The notes: generated by a model not told the origin, from the sequence alone. Counted from the first letter of the stretch, positions 34,787 to 43,736 are shown. The stretch is DNA of 64,000 bases from Streptomyces sp. GQFP (GCF_021545335.1 NZ_CP089312.1:5146001-5210000), one strand, 5' to 3'. A program made the numbers and translations.

Positions 34787-35239
34787 TCAGAGCTGGAGTT
34801 TGAAGCCCACATGCGAAGGCGTGAAGCCGAGCCGCTCGTAGAAGCGATGGGCTTCTGTACGAGTGACGTCCGACGTCAGCTGGACCAACTGGCAGTTCTC
34901 GCGGCGTGATGTGTCGATCGCCCACTCGATGAGCTGCGTGCCCAGGCCGCTGCCGCGTTCGGCGGCGTGGACACGCACACCCTCGATGATCGACCGGGTC
35001 GAGCCCTTGCGGGACAGCCCGGGCATGATCGTGAGCTGCAGCGTGCCGACCACCTGACCCTCGCGGACCGCGACGACCAGGTGCTGGTTCGGGTCTGCGG
35101 CGAGACGGTCCAGCGCGGTGTAGTACGGGGTCAGGTCGTCCGGCGATTCGCGCCGCGCGCCCAGCGGGTCGTCGGCGAGCATGCCGACGACCGCGGGAAT
35201 GTCCTCCGCCGTCACGGGCCGTATCTCAAGATCTCCCAT
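34787..35239 (-). CDS. GNAT-family N-acetyltransferase
   Basis: A 150-residue single-domain acetyltransferase. The acetyl-CoA loop is ERGSGLGTQLIEWA and the late motif EAHRFYERLGF is typical of small-substrate enzymes of this family. Substrate unknown. It reads leftwards and stops at the parS-containing terminator. The upstream neighbour on the same strand is another acetyltransferase, 46 bp away, so the two may form an operon. Confidence 0.88.
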   Translation of the reverse strand: MGDLEIRPVTAEDIPAVVGMLADDPLGARRESPDDLTPYYTALDRLAADPNQHLVVAVREGQVVGTLQLTIMPGLSRKGSTRSIIEGVRVHAAERGSGLGTQLIEWAIDTSRRENCQLVQLTSDVTRTEAHRFYERLGFTPSHVGFKLQL

Positions 35240-35285
35240 GGCCGCAGCCTATGTACTTGGGCAGGTCCCCGTCTCGCCGCGGTCC

Positions 35286-36152
35286 TCAGCCCGCCGCCAC
35301 CGTCAGTGGCGCGAACCGTCGCGTCCAGTCGCCCGGCAGTTCAGAGATCCCGTACGTCATCACCGCGTTGAAGCTCAGGGGCGTCAGCCCGCGTTCCTTC
35401 ACCCACGCCAGCAGTTCCTCGTGTCGTACGTCGATGTCCGTTCGCAGCGGGCGGTCGGTGCGGGCGGCGAGTGAGGCGAGGAGTGCCTTCGCCGTCGCCG
35501 TGTCGCGGGCGATCAGCGGGCCGACGACCTGGGTGTCCGTGGTGGGCCAGGCCGCCGCGTAGCCGATGATCCGGCCGTTCTCCTCGGCGACGCGCAACTG
35601 GTCGGCGAAGGCGGGCAGCCGGGTGATGATGTGGGTGCGGTCGGTACCGAACACCTCCTCGTCCAGCCGGATGATCCTGGCGAGATCCTCGGCCGTGGCC
35701 GCGCGGGTGCCGACCTCTGACTCCGGCCCGTGCGGTGCGAAGCGCCCGCACACCATCTCGGCCTTCCCGGTCACCTTGAAGCCGAGTTCCTCATAGAGCG
35801 GACGGCCGTACGGGGTCGCGTGCAGCGTCAGTGGAGTGGTGCCCATCGCGGCGATGACGTACTGCATCAGCCGCCGTCCGATGCCCTGACGGGCGTGCCG
35901 CTCGGCGACCAGCACCATGCCGATGGCGCCCAAGTCGGGGTTTCCGTACGGCCCGTACTCGGTGACGACACATGCGGCGACCAGCCCGCCGCCGGGGTCG
36001 TCGATGCCGTAGCCCTTCCCGGCTGTGAGGAGGAGGCCCCACTTGTGCTCTTCGCGGGGCCAGCCCCGATTCTCGGACAGGTCGGCGCAGGCGGTGAGAT
36101 CGCGGTGCGTCAGACGACGGATGGGCAGATCAGCGGGGGAAGGAGTCGGCAC
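35286..36152 (-). CDS. Double-GNAT acetyltransferase
   Basis: A 288-residue protein with two GNAT modules. The first carries RHARQGIGRRLMQYVI for acetyl-CoA binding; the second (ATAEDLARIIRLDEEVFG onward) has no clear pyrophosphate loop, so only the first is probably active. The frame is open to 36263; the GTG at 36152 is where the fold begins, but no good ribosome-binding site is visible at any candidate. Substrate unknown. Confidence 0.8.
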   Translation of the reverse strand: MPTPSPADLPIRRLTHRDLTACADLSENRGWPREEHKWGLLLTAGKGYGIDDPGGGLVAACVVTEYGPYGNPDLGAIGMVLVAERHARQGIGRRLMQYVIAAMGTTPLTLHATPYGRPLYEELGFKVTGKAEMVCGRFAPHGPESEVGTRAATAEDLARIIRLDEEVFGTDRTHIITRLPAFADQLRVAEENGRIIGYAAAWPTTDTQVVGPLIARDTATAKALLASLAARTDRPLRTDIDVRHEELLAWVKERGLTPLSFNAVMTYGISELPGDWTRRFAPLTVAAG

Positions 36153-36256
36153 GCAGGTCAGGCTGTCCGACCGGCGCCCCTCACGTCCACCTGTTTGCGG
36201 TCGGACGCACGTTCTTTTGGCCATGTCGTGCCGGTCCGTACAGCGCGTGGACAGAT

Positions 36257-36270
36257 GTTTCACGTGAAAC
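36257..36270. other. parS site
   Basis: Exact GTTTCACGTGAAAC in the divergent gap between the double-GNAT gene and the HAD gene, 45 bp upstream of the latter. Confidence 0.96.
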
Positions 36271-36314
36271 GCTGAGCATCGGTCATCGGGCGACAGGCTC
36301 TAGCCTCGGCACAC

Positions 36315-36854
36315 ATGACGCGACTGCATCTCTTCGACCTCGACGGAACGCTGCTGCATGGCTCGGCCGCCCCCGTAGAGATATCCCGGCAACTGGGGCT
36401 GGACCGCGAAATAGCCGAGTTGGAGCGGGACTTCGCGATGCGACGCGTCGAGCCCGCGGAGTACGCCCGCCGTGTACGTCTCCTGTGGGCGGAGCTGACC
36501 GAGGCGCGTGTCGACGCGGCCTTCGTGGGAGCGCCGTGGCTCCTGCGGATCAGGGAGACCTGGGCCGAGATCAGGGACCGAGGGGAGTACTGCGCGGTCG
36601 TCTCTCTGTCGCCCTCGTTCTTCGTCGAACGGCTGACGGGGCGCGCACGCGGCGCACGGCTCTGCGAGCGGTTCGGTCTGACCCGGGCCGACTGTGTCGC
36701 GTACGGCGATTCGCTCTCCGACGCGGAACTCTTCGGGGCGGTGCCGGTCTCTGTCGCGGTGAACGCGGACCGTCATCTGGCGGGCCTCGCGACGCACACG
36801 TACGCGGGGCGGGATTTGTGGGATGCCTATGAATTGATGTGCGGCGCCCGGTAA
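36315..36854 (+). CDS. HAD-family phosphatase
   Basis: A 179-residue haloacid dehalogenase-type phosphatase of the SerB-like branch. Motif I is FDLDGTLLH with the nucleophile Asp8, motif II is the Ser in VVSLSPSF, and motif IV is AYGDSLSDAELF. A small helical cap lies between motifs I and II. The substrate, perhaps a phosphorylated sugar or amino acid, cannot be inferred. Start ATG 36315 lies 45 bp from a parS site and no clear ribosome-binding site is seen. Confidence 0.85.
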   Translation: MTRLHLFDLDGTLLHGSAAPVEISRQLGLDREIAELERDFAMRRVEPAEYARRVRLLWAELTEARVDAAFVGAPWLLRIRETWAEIRDRGEYCAVVSLSPSFFVERLTGRARGARLCERFGLTRADCVAYGDSLSDAELFGAVPVSVAVNADRHLAGLATHTYAGRDLWDAYELMCGAR

Positions 36855-37268
36855 TTGAGGGAATTCATGGTTCGCCCCTTGCTCTTTCGTGGTGAAGAAG
36901 GGCGGGACTTGTGCGCGCGGCGACGCCCGGTATGGTCGACTCCGGTTCATGTCCGCGTCGGGGCGCGTATCCCGCACATGCGGCAGGAGCAGGGCAATGC
37001 AGCCTAACGGGACGGAGAGATCGAAGACTCGCATTTCCGGTTACACGGTGGAGGCGTTCGTCCATGGTGGGACGCTGCGGTGAGAGCACTGCGGCGATTG
37101 TCACACTCTGGCCTTACTTGTCTGTACGGGACGGTAATCCGGGTTGAATATGGCCGCGTTGGACAGAGGCCGAACGGGGAAAAGCAAGCCGTCAGCGGGG
37201 GAACGCGGGCACATTCCGACCGAGGAAGTGCGCAGACCGACCGAAAGATGTTCGAGGCGAGGCAGACC
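36855..37268 (+). promoter_or_regulatory. 414-bp gap before the flavohemoglobin gene
   Basis: No recognised gene. It contains a possible 28-codon ORF (36997-37083) with a good ribosome-binding site and then a more A+T-rich stretch with TTGTCA near 37098 that may be the promoter of the downstream gene. No parS site or clear operator is seen. Confidence 0.35.
36997..37083 (+). CDS. Possible 28-residue small protein or leader peptide
   Basis: ATG 36997 has CAGGAGCAGGGCA just upstream, a well-placed ribosome-binding site, and encodes MQPNGTERSKTRISG then YTVEAFVHGGTLR. The codons are not strongly biased to G/C at third positions, so coding is uncertain. It lies 185 bp ahead of the flavohemoglobin gene. 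I know no family. Confidence 0.28.
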   Translation: MQPNGTERSKTRISGYTVEAFVHGGTLR

Positions 37269-38927
37269 ATGGACGCTCCGACCACCACGTCCGCCGACAA
37301 CGGCACTTCCGGCGGCAGCGGCGGGGGCGGCTGGTTCAAGCCGCGCAAGCAGCCGGAGGCGCCCCCGGGCGGCGAGCAGGAGGCGCCGGAAGGCAGTCGG
37401 CTGGCCGCGCTGCGTCCCGTGGGCAGGCCCGGTACAGGCGGCTCCCCGAGCCCCGCACCGGACGACAGCGCCCGTCCAGCCGTGACCGAGCCCGTGCCGG
37501 AGCAGGAACGAATACCCGCGCCGTCGACCCCCGAGCCCTCGGCGGGCCCTCTGACTCCCGCGCCCCTGCCTCCCCTGCCCCTCGCCCCCGCGGCACCGCT
37601 TCCCGCGCCCTTCGCTCCCGTGCCCCCGGCCACCGAAGCCCCGAAGCCCCCGCCCTTCGCCCCACGGCCCCAGGCATCAGTACCCCCAGCATCAGTACCC
37701 CCGGCCTCCGATACGCCGGCTCCCGCACCCGAGCCCGCTCCCCCCGCGGCCCCCGCCCGTCCCCGTCTGGAGCCGGTCCCCGTGGCCACCACTTCCGAGC
37801 CCCGCCGGGAGGCGTCCTCGGACGCGGTGCTTATCCGGCGGACCATGGCCGTGGTCGGTCCTGTCGCCGACAAGACCACCTCGTACTTCTACGCGCTCCT
37901 CTTCGTCCGTCATCCCGAACTGCGCTCGCTGTTCCCGGCCGCGATGGACACCCAGCGGGACCGGCTGCTCAAGGCGCTGCTCACCGCCGCCAAGCACATC
38001 GACAACACCGAGGTCCTCGTCGCGTATCTGCAGAACCTCGGCCGGGGCCACCGCAAGTACGGCACCCGGCCCGAGCACTACCCGGCGGTCGGTGAGTGCC
38101 TCATAGGCTCGTTGAGCCGGTACGCAGCCGAGATCTGGAACCCGGAGACCGAGGCGGCCTGGGTACGGGCCTACACGACGATGTCGCAGGTGATGATCGA
38201 CGCGGCGGCCGTCGACGAACTGCGCGCTCCTGCCTGGTGGTACGGGGAGGTGGTCTCGCACGACCTCCGGACCCCGGACATAGCTGTTCTCACCGTCCGG
38301 CCCGACCAGCCGTACCCGTTCCTCGCCGGGCAGTACACGAGCCTGGAGACGCCCTGGTGGCCCCGCATCTGGCGGCACTACTCCTTCGCCTCGGCGCCCC
38401 GCTCCGACGGTCTGCTGTCCTTCCACGTGAAGGCGGTGCCCGCGGGCTGGGTCTCCAACGCGCTGGTGCACCGGGCCCGGCCCGGCGACATCGTCCGGCT
38501 CGGCCCGCCCGCCGGCACGATGACCGTCGACCACACCACCAACAGCGGCCTGCTCTGTCTGGGCGGGGGTACCGGCATCGCTCCCATCAAGGCACTGGTC
38601 GAGGACGTCGCCGAACACGGTGACCGGCGGCGGGTCGAGGTGTTCTACGGCGCCCGTACGGATGTCGACCTGTACGACATCGACACCATGCTGCGCCTCC
38701 AGCAGAACCACCCGTGGCTCGCCGTGCGCGCGGTCATCGACGCGCAGGCGCATCTCCAGCTCCCCGACGCCGTAAGGGAGTACGGGCCCTGGTACGAGTA
38801 CGACGCCTATCTGTCGGGCCCGCCCGGGATGATCCGCAGCGGTGTGGAGGCCCTGCGTCGCGCCGGTTTCCCCGCGGACCGGATCCGCCACGACTCGGTG
38901 GAGGAACTGGTCGTCACCGGGAACTGA
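37269..38927 (+). CDS. Flavohemoglobin-like globin/FAD-NAD reductase with Pro-rich extension
   Basis: A 552-residue protein. Residues ~1-185 are a very Pro/Ala-rich disordered extension. A globin domain follows (YFYALLFVRHPELRSLFPA, in part, with the CD1 Phe; proximal His in LGRGHRKYG at ~260), then an FAD domain (RHYSFAS at ~368) and an NAD domain (GGGTGIAPIKALVE at ~432). This is the order of bacterial flavohemoglobins (Hmp), which oxidise nitric oxide to nitrate, but the extension and divergence leave room for another electron-transfer role. ATG 37269 follows GAGGCGAGG; ATG 37248 is an alternative. Confidence 0.88.
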   Translation: MDAPTTTSADNGTSGGSGGGGWFKPRKQPEAPPGGEQEAPEGSRLAALRPVGRPGTGGSPSPAPDDSARPAVTEPVPEQERIPAPSTPEPSAGPLTPAPLPPLPLAPAAPLPAPFAPVPPATEAPKPPPFAPRPQASVPPASVPPASDTPAPAPEPAPPAAPARPRLEPVPVATTSEPRREASSDAVLIRRTMAVVGPVADKTTSYFYALLFVRHPELRSLFPAAMDTQRDRLLKALLTAAKHIDNTEVLVAYLQNLGRGHRKYGTRPEHYPAVGECLIGSLSRYAAEIWNPETEAAWVRAYTTMSQVMIDAAAVDELRAPAWWYGEVVSHDLRTPDIAVLTVRPDQPYPFLAGQYTSLETPWWPRIWRHYSFASAPRSDGLLSFHVKAVPAGWVSNALVHRARPGDIVRLGPPAGTMTVDHTTNSGLLCLGGGTGIAPIKALVEDVAEHGDRRRVEVFYGARTDVDLYDIDTMLRLQQNHPWLAVRAVIDAQAHLQLPDAVREYGPWYEYDAYLSGPPGMIRSGVEALRRAGFPADRIRHDSVEELVVTGN

Positions 38928-38942
38928 CCCGCGTGCGTGCTG

Positions 38943-39425
38943 TCAGCCCAGATCGGGCGCGTGCATCGCTCGTACGCCCTCGATGTTCCCGTCCAGATAG
39001 TGGCGCAGCGACAGCGGCACGAGGTGGACGGAGGCGATGCCGACCCGGGTGAAGGGGATACGGACGATCTCGTACTCGCCGCAGGGCTCGTCGACTTCGG
39101 GGCCGTGGCGCAGCGAGGGGTTCATGGACTCCAGCCGGCAGACGAAGAAGTGCTGCACCTTCACGCCCGTGGCGCCGCCGTCCGCGCCGATGTGCTCGAC
39201 GGTGTCCACGAAGCAGGGCACCACGTCGGTGATCTTGGCGCCCAGCTCTTCGTGCACTTCACGGTGCAGGGCGTCGACGACGGTCGTGTCGTCCGGTTCG
39301 ACCCCGCCGCCCGGAGTGAGCCAGTAGGGATCGACCCCCGGCTTGGTCCGTTTGATGAGGATCAGGTCATTGCCATCGAGCAGGATGGCGCGTGCGGTGC
39401 GCTTGACCACGGGTCGGACGGTCAT
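38943..39425 (-). CDS. NUDIX hydrolase
   Basis: A 160-residue Nudix protein that would cleave a nucleoside diphosphate linked to another group. The box reads G41-x5-T-x7-R55-E-V-x-E-E-x-G62: the catalytic REVxEE part is intact, but the first Glu of the box is Thr, which is tolerated in some families. Substrate unknown. Convergent with the flavohemoglobin gene at 15 bp. A degenerate parS lies 21 bp upstream of its start. Confidence 0.88.
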   Translation of the reverse strand: MTVRPVVKRTARAILLDGNDLILIKRTKPGVDPYWLTPGGGVEPDDTTVVDALHREVHEELGAKITDVVPCFVDTVEHIGADGGATGVKVQHFFVCRLESMNPSLRHGPEVDEPCGEYEIVRIPFTRVGIASVHLVPLSLRHYLDGNIEGVRAMHAPDLG

Positions 39426-39446
39426 GGGAGGAATGTGGCCCGGCTG

Positions 39447-39460
39447 GTTCCACGTGAAAC
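39447..39460. other. Degenerate parS (1 mismatch)
   Basis: GTTCCACGTGAAAC differs from parS at position 4 (T to C). It sits just upstream of the NUDIX gene and 80 bp from an exact site. Confidence 0.7.
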
Positions 39461-39526
39461 ATGTCGGTTCCCCATGGAGCGTTCTCGGCTGCGCAAAGGT
39501 GCTGGACTCTCACGAACGAAATGCCT

Positions 39527-39540
39527 GTTTCACGTGAAAC
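39527..39540. other. parS site
   Basis: Exact GTTTCACGTGAAAC between the NUDIX start and the LysR gene end. Confidence 0.96.
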
Positions 39541-39582
39541 ATCGCAGAGGTCCGCAGAAGGATCACCGGGATTCATGAGGGC

Positions 39583-40488
39583 TCAGCTCCAGTCGGCGGC
39601 CGCGCGCTGGAGCCACTCGTGCGCCCGCGCGATATGGGGCATCGCCAGTGTGCCGGTGCGGACCACCAGGAAGTACGTCCGCAGTGGGGGCACCGCCGGA
39701 TCGAGCAGAGCGACCACCTCGCCGCGCTCCAGCGCGGGCGCGCACAGATAGCGGGGCAGTACCGCGAGCCCCGCGCCCGCGGCGGCGCACGTGAGCACCG
39801 CGCGCAGGTCGGGCACGATGACGGTGCCCGAGGCCGCCGGGCGGGAGTCGAAGACGGAGGCCCAGTAGCGGGAGATGAAGGGCAGCGACTCGTGGACCTC
39901 CACCACAGGGAGGTTCTCCAGGACGGAGGCCCCCTTGCGGCGCAGCTTCCCGGGGCCGAAGTGGCAGGCCCAGCGCGGCGCTGCGACCAGGATGTGCTCC
40001 TCGTCGCAGAGCGCAGTCGCTGTGAGCAGGGAGCCGCGCGGACGGGCCGTACTGATGGCCAGATCGTGATGCCCGGCGGATAGCCCCTCCAGGGTTTCCT
40101 CGGCATTGCCGAACGAGACCCGCAGCGCGAAGCCCTGGCCGTCGTCCCCGGTCAGTTCCGTGAGGGCGGGAAGCGCGCGCTCCGCGGTGAACTCCGGCGG
40201 CCCGGCCAGATGCAGTGTGCGTACGGAGGAGTCCTCGTCGAGCCCGGTCTCGGTGATCTCCACGAGCGCGTCGAGGTGCGGGGCAGCCTTGTGCGCGAGT
40301 TCGTCGCCGATGGTCGTGGGGGTCACTCCACGGGCCTGACGGAGGAACAGAGGGCGCCCCAGCTGTCGCTCCAGGGTGCGGATCTGCGAGGTGACGGCAG
40401 GCTGCGAGAGGCCCAGCAGAGCGGCGGCACGGGTGAAGGAGCCGGCGCGGTGGACGGTCACGAAGGTGCGCAGCAAGGCCAGGTCCAT
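39583..40488 (-). CDS. LysR-family transcriptional regulator
   Basis: A 301-residue LysR-type regulator: N-terminal winged helix-turn-helix (GSFTRAAALLGLSQPAVTSQ, in parts) and a C-terminal periplasmic-binding-like ligand domain. No LysR target is divergently encoded; upstream lies the cystathionine gamma-lyase-like gene on the same strand, separated by a terminator. The ligand is unknown. The upstream stretch AACTATAAATAAGTCGATAG is unusually A+T-rich and probably holds its promoter. Confidence 0.9.
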   Translation of the reverse strand: MDLALLRTFVTVHRAGSFTRAAALLGLSQPAVTSQIRTLERQLGRPLFLRQARGVTPTTIGDELAHKAAPHLDALVEITETGLDEDSSVRTLHLAGPPEFTAERALPALTELTGDDGQGFALRVSFGNAEETLEGLSAGHHDLAISTARPRGSLLTATALCDEEHILVAAPRWACHFGPGKLRRKGASVLENLPVVEVHESLPFISRYWASVFDSRPAASGTVIVPDLRAVLTCAAAGAGLAVLPRYLCAPALERGEVVALLDPAVPPLRTYFLVVRTGTLAMPHIARAHEWLQRAAADWS

Positions 40489-40634
40489 GCCGCGCCCTCC
40501 CCTTCTCTGCCCACGTCCCGGCCCCCGGCCGCGCCCAACTATAAATAAGTCGATAGGTCTCTGTCGCTACAGTGATTGGACACTGACACAGAGTCAACTA
40601 GCCTTGCTTGCGCGGTTCTTCGCGCGCGGAACCG

Positions 40635-40673
40635 CGGCGGTCCGAGCCACGAGGGGGGAGGCTCGGACCGCCG
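40635..40673 (-). terminator. Terminator after the gamma-lyase-like gene
   Basis: A 14-bp perfect stem (CGGCGGTCCGAGCC and complement) with an 11-nt loop, 22 bp beyond the stop codon of the minus-strand gene. Confidence 0.85.
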
Positions 40674-40695
40674 TCGGGCGGAGCGGAACGCCTCT

Positions 40696-41883
40696 TCACC
40701 CCGTGCCGAGTGGTCGGTCCGCCGACTCCTCCAGCGCACGCAGCACATCCGCCACCAGGTCCTCCGGGTCCTCGGCGCCGACCGAGAAGCGGACGAAGCC
40801 CTCGGGCACGGCGTCCCCGCCCCACCGGCCGCGCCGCTCGGCCGTGGACCGTACCCCGCCGAAGCTCGTCGCGTCGTCCACGAGCCGCAGCGCGCCGAGA
40901 AAACGGTCGGCACGCGCGCGCGTGGGCAGCACGAAGGAAACCACACACCCATAGCGCCGCATCTGCCGCGAAGCGATCTTGTACGAGGGGTCCTCCGGAA
41001 GCCCCGGATAGCGCAGCCCGGTCACCTCGGGCCGCTCGCGCAGGGCCTCGGCGAGGACCAGCGCCGTGGCGTCCTGCCGGTCGACGCGCAAGGGGAGCGT
41101 GGCGATCGACCGGTGCGCGAGCCAGGCCTCCATGGGCCCGGGAATCGCCCCGACGATCTTGCGCCACCGCCGTACGGCGGCCATCGCGGAGGCGTCCGCC
41201 CCGGTGACGTAGCCGAGGAGCACGTCGCCGTGCCCGGTGAGCTGCTTGGTTCCGCTGGCCACGGAGAAGTCGGCACCGAGTTCCAGCGGGCGCTGGCCGA
41301 GCGGTGTCGCCAGGGTGTTGTCGACGGCCACGAGACAGCCATGCGCGTGTGCCGCCTCGGCGAGCCGTCGTACGTCGCACACGTCGAGTCCGGGGTTCGA
41401 CGGGGTCTCGATCCACAGCAGGCGCGCGCCGTCGAGAACGTCGAGCTGAGCGTCGCCGCCCGTTGCGGCGGTGCGCACCTCGATGCCGTACGCCTCCAGT
41501 TGGGCTCGCACCAGGGGCAGTGCCTGGTAGCCGTCGTCGGGCAGGACGACGGTGTCCCCGGTGCGCAGCTGGGAGAAGAGCACCGACGACACGGCGGCCA
41601 TGCCGGAGGCGAAGACGAGCGTCTCGACGCCCTCCTGCCCCGGAGCCTCCAGCTCGCCGATGGCGCGCTCCAGCAGCGTCCAGGTCGGGTTCTCGTCGCG
41701 ACCGTAGGTGTAGGGGCCGGTGGGGGCACCCGGCAGGTGGTAGTGGGCCGCGAACACCGGACCGGGGAGGGCCGGTTCGTACTTGACCGGCTCGGGCAGC
41801 CCCGCCCGCACCGCGCGCGTGCCGTCACCCGTACCCGGGTTCGCGCGTACGCCCGAATCCTCGTCCGCAGCAGGATCGTTCAT
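40696..41883 (-). CDS. Cystathionine gamma-lyase / trans-sulfuration PLP enzyme
   Basis: A 395-residue member of the Cys/Met-metabolism PLP family. The PLP lysine is in SGTKQLTGHGD and the phosphate-binding region is SGMAAVSSVL. It probably performs gamma-elimination on cystathionine to give cysteine, though gamma-synthase or methionine gamma-lyase activity cannot be excluded from sequence alone. It overlaps the upstream phosphatase gene by 4 bp (ATGA), implying translational coupling. Confidence 0.85.
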   Translation of the reverse strand: MNDPAADEDSGVRANPGTGDGTRAVRAGLPEPVKYEPALPGPVFAAHYHLPGAPTGPYTYGRDENPTWTLLERAIGELEAPGQEGVETLVFASGMAAVSSVLFSQLRTGDTVVLPDDGYQALPLVRAQLEAYGIEVRTAATGGDAQLDVLDGARLLWIETPSNPGLDVCDVRRLAEAAHAHGCLVAVDNTLATPLGQRPLELGADFSVASGTKQLTGHGDVLLGYVTGADASAMAAVRRWRKIVGAIPGPMEAWLAHRSIATLPLRVDRQDATALVLAEALRERPEVTGLRYPGLPEDPSYKIASRQMRRYGCVVSFVLPTRARADRFLGALRLVDDATSFGGVRSTAERRGRWGGDAVPEGFVRFSVGAEDPEDLVADVLRALEESADRPLGTG

Positions 41884-42371
41884 GCCGCCCGTCCCTCCAC
41901 TTGCGCCTGTACCGCGGTGAGCAGGCCAGCACTCGCCGCCTCCACCATCTCAAGGCACTCCTCGAAACCGTCCATACCCCCGTAGTACGGGTCCGGGACG
42001 TCGAGATCGGCGCCCGCCGCCGGATCGTAGGAGCGCAGCAGGCGTACCTTCGCCGCGTCCTCAGGGGTGGGTGCGAGGCGGCGCAGCGCCTTCAGGTGGC
42101 CCGCGTCGAGGGCGATGACGAGGTCGAGGCGGGCGAACCACGCGGCCTGGAACTGACGGGCCGCGTGGTCGCCTTCGTAGCCGGCCGCCGCCAGCACGGA
42201 GACCGTGCGCGGGTCCGCGCCGTCGCCCTCGTGCCAGCCGCCGGTACCGGCGCTGTCGGCCTCGATCAGGTATGCCAGCCCGGCCTCCTCCACGCGCGCG
42301 CGGAAGACGGACTCTGCCATCGGGGAGCGGCATATGTTGCCGGTGCAGACGAAGCAGACGCGGTAGGTCAT
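41880..42371 (-). CDS. ptpA: Low-molecular-weight protein tyrosine phosphatase
   Basis: A 163-residue cytoplasmic phosphatase with the P-loop C9-T-G-N-I-C-R15-S and the general acid in VPDPYYGG. The position and sequence match the Streptomyces PtpA enzyme, implicated in secondary metabolism. It is translationally coupled to the downstream gamma-lyase-like gene and follows the membrane protein gene by only 9 bp, so the three form one operon. Confidence 0.93.
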   Translation of the reverse strand: MTYRVCFVCTGNICRSPMAESVFRARVEEAGLAYLIEADSAGTGGWHEGDGADPRTVSVLAAAGYEGDHAARQFQAAWFARLDLVIALDAGHLKALRRLAPTPEDAAKVRLLRSYDPAAGADLDVPDPYYGGMDGFEECLEMVEAASAGLLTAVQAQVEGRAA

Positions 42372-42380
42372 CGGGCGTCC

Positions 42381-42758
42381 TCAGTCCTCGTCGGGCAGGA
42401 CGATGTGCAGCGCCCAGGAGACGATCGAGATGATCAGGCCGCCCAGGACGGCCGTCCAGAAGCCATCCACATGGAAGCTCAGATCGAACTTGTCGGCCAG
42501 CCATGAAGTGAGCAGCAGCATCAGGGCGTTGACCACCAGGGTGATCAGGCCGAGCGTGAGGATGAACAGCGGGAAGGTGAGCACCTGCAGGATCGGCTTG
42601 ACCAGGAAGTTCACCAGGCCGAACAGGAGCGCGACGACAAGCAGTGTGCCGATCTTCTTGCCCGTGTTGTCACCGGTCAGGGTGATCTTGTCCAGCACCC
42701 ACACGGCCACGCCGAGAGCACCCGCGTTGGCGATCGTCTTGACTACGAAATTCTTCAT
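42381..42758 (-). CDS. Phage-holin-IV-like four-helix membrane protein
   Basis: A 125-residue protein with four hydrophobic helices and the family element LVNFLVKPILQVLTFPLFILTLG (read in parts), as in the phage holin 4_2 superfamily of bacterial membrane proteins. Despite the family name such chromosomal proteins are widespread and not phage remnants. Function unknown. First gene of an operon with ptpA. Confidence 0.88.
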   Translation of the reverse strand: MKNFVVKTIANAGALGVAVWVLDKITLTGDNTGKKIGTLLVVALLFGLVNFLVKPILQVLTFPLFILTLGLITLVVNALMLLLTSWLADKFDLSFHVDGFWTAVLGGLIISIVSWALHIVLPDED

Positions 42759-42806
42759 GTGTCTGATCGTGGCAGACGAGATCGGTTACGAGCGTGGGCG
42801 AGGGCG

Positions 42807-43124
42807 ATGAAGGCATTCCGGTTGGATGAACTGGAGGCGGAACGTGCCGCCAACGACGGCGCCTACCTGCAGTTCCTGCACGAACGGAACATGTCGGTCG
42901 GCCTGTACGCACTGGACGCGGGCGAGCACGACCCGCAGCAGCCCCACAGTCAGGACGAGGTGTACTTCGTGGTGAGCGGGCGCGCCGCGATCACGGTCGG
43001 CATGGAGACGACCCAGGTGGCGCGTGGCAGCGTCGTGTACGTGCCGGCCGGGGTGGCCCACAAGTTCCACCACATCAGCGAGGACCTGCGGGTCATGGTG
43101 ATCTTCTCTCCGCCCGAGAGGTGA
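42807..43124 (+). CDS. Cupin-domain protein
   Basis: A 105-residue single-cupin barrel. Motif 1 (PHSQDEVYFVVSGRA) supplies His and Glu, motif 2 (PAGVAHKFHH) the last His of a metal site. It could be a small-molecule binding or isomerase-like protein; no substrate can be assigned. ATG 42807 (MKAFRLDELE) with GCGAGGG upstream is preferred to an in-frame GTG at 42759 that overlaps the divergent gene's promoter. Confidence 0.85.
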   Translation: MKAFRLDELEAERAANDGAYLQFLHERNMSVGLYALDAGEHDPQQPHSQDEVYFVVSGRAAITVGMETTQVARGSVVYVPAGVAHKFHHISEDLRVMVIFSPPER

Positions 43125-43296
43125 CCCGCAGCCTCAGGGTTCCCTAGGGGTTCGATCAGGGGAGGACAAGGGATGCGAGGCCCCCGCCCGGCCCCCTCCG
43201 CCCCTAGCATCGAAGGCGGAACATCGAATGTCCCGGCACGAGCGAAGGGCACAGGCCCCGGCGGATGCGACGGGCGGAGAAGTAAGGAAAAGGGCG

Positions 43297-43509
43297 ATGC
43301 GAGAGATCTTCGCGGGAATGCCGTGGTGGGTGAAGTGGGTCGCGGTGCCGGTCATCGCCCTCGTCGTGTTCGGCGGTCTCATAGCGACCGTCGTCGGCTT
43401 CGTCATCGGCCTGCTCTTCAAGGCGCTGGTCTTCGTCGCCCTGGTCGGTGGACTCATCTACGTCGTACGGAAGTTCATGTCGAGTTCGTCGTCGCGCAGC
43501 GACTGGTGA
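43297..43509 (+). CDS. DUF5326 small membrane protein
   Basis: A 70-residue protein, almost entirely two hydrophobic helices (VKWVAVPVIALVVFGGLIAT and VIGLLFKALVFVALVGGLIY, each 20 residues) followed by a Ser-rich tail. It belongs to a Streptomyces family of unknown function (DUF5326). ATG 43297 with AAGGAAAAGGG upstream fits; the frame extends to 43228 with charged, unlikely residues. Confidence 0.8.
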   Translation: MREIFAGMPWWVKWVAVPVIALVVFGGLIATVVGFVIGLLFKALVFVALVGGLIYVVRKFMSSSSSRSDW

Positions 43510-43736
43510 CCGCCGAGGGGTGATGGGCGTACGGGAGCGGGGCGGCGCGGGCGTCGGTAACAGGATTCGCCGGTTCCCTCGGGCGGGGGAAGTTTCCCGT
43601 ACGGGCCGTCTGCGCGCGGTGACAGGCGGTTAGAGTCCGGAATTCGACGCGGGGACGGCCCCCGCGGACGGCGCATCCCCTCCTTCCGTGTCTCTCCGCA
43701 CGGGCAGCCCCCTCGCCTTCGAGAGTGACCCTCGTC

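Noticed and set aside
38427-38440. parS-like TTCCACGTGAAG in the flavohemoglobin gene
   Set aside because: Two or more mismatches including the outer bases; likely chance in a codon string for Phe-His-Val-Lys.
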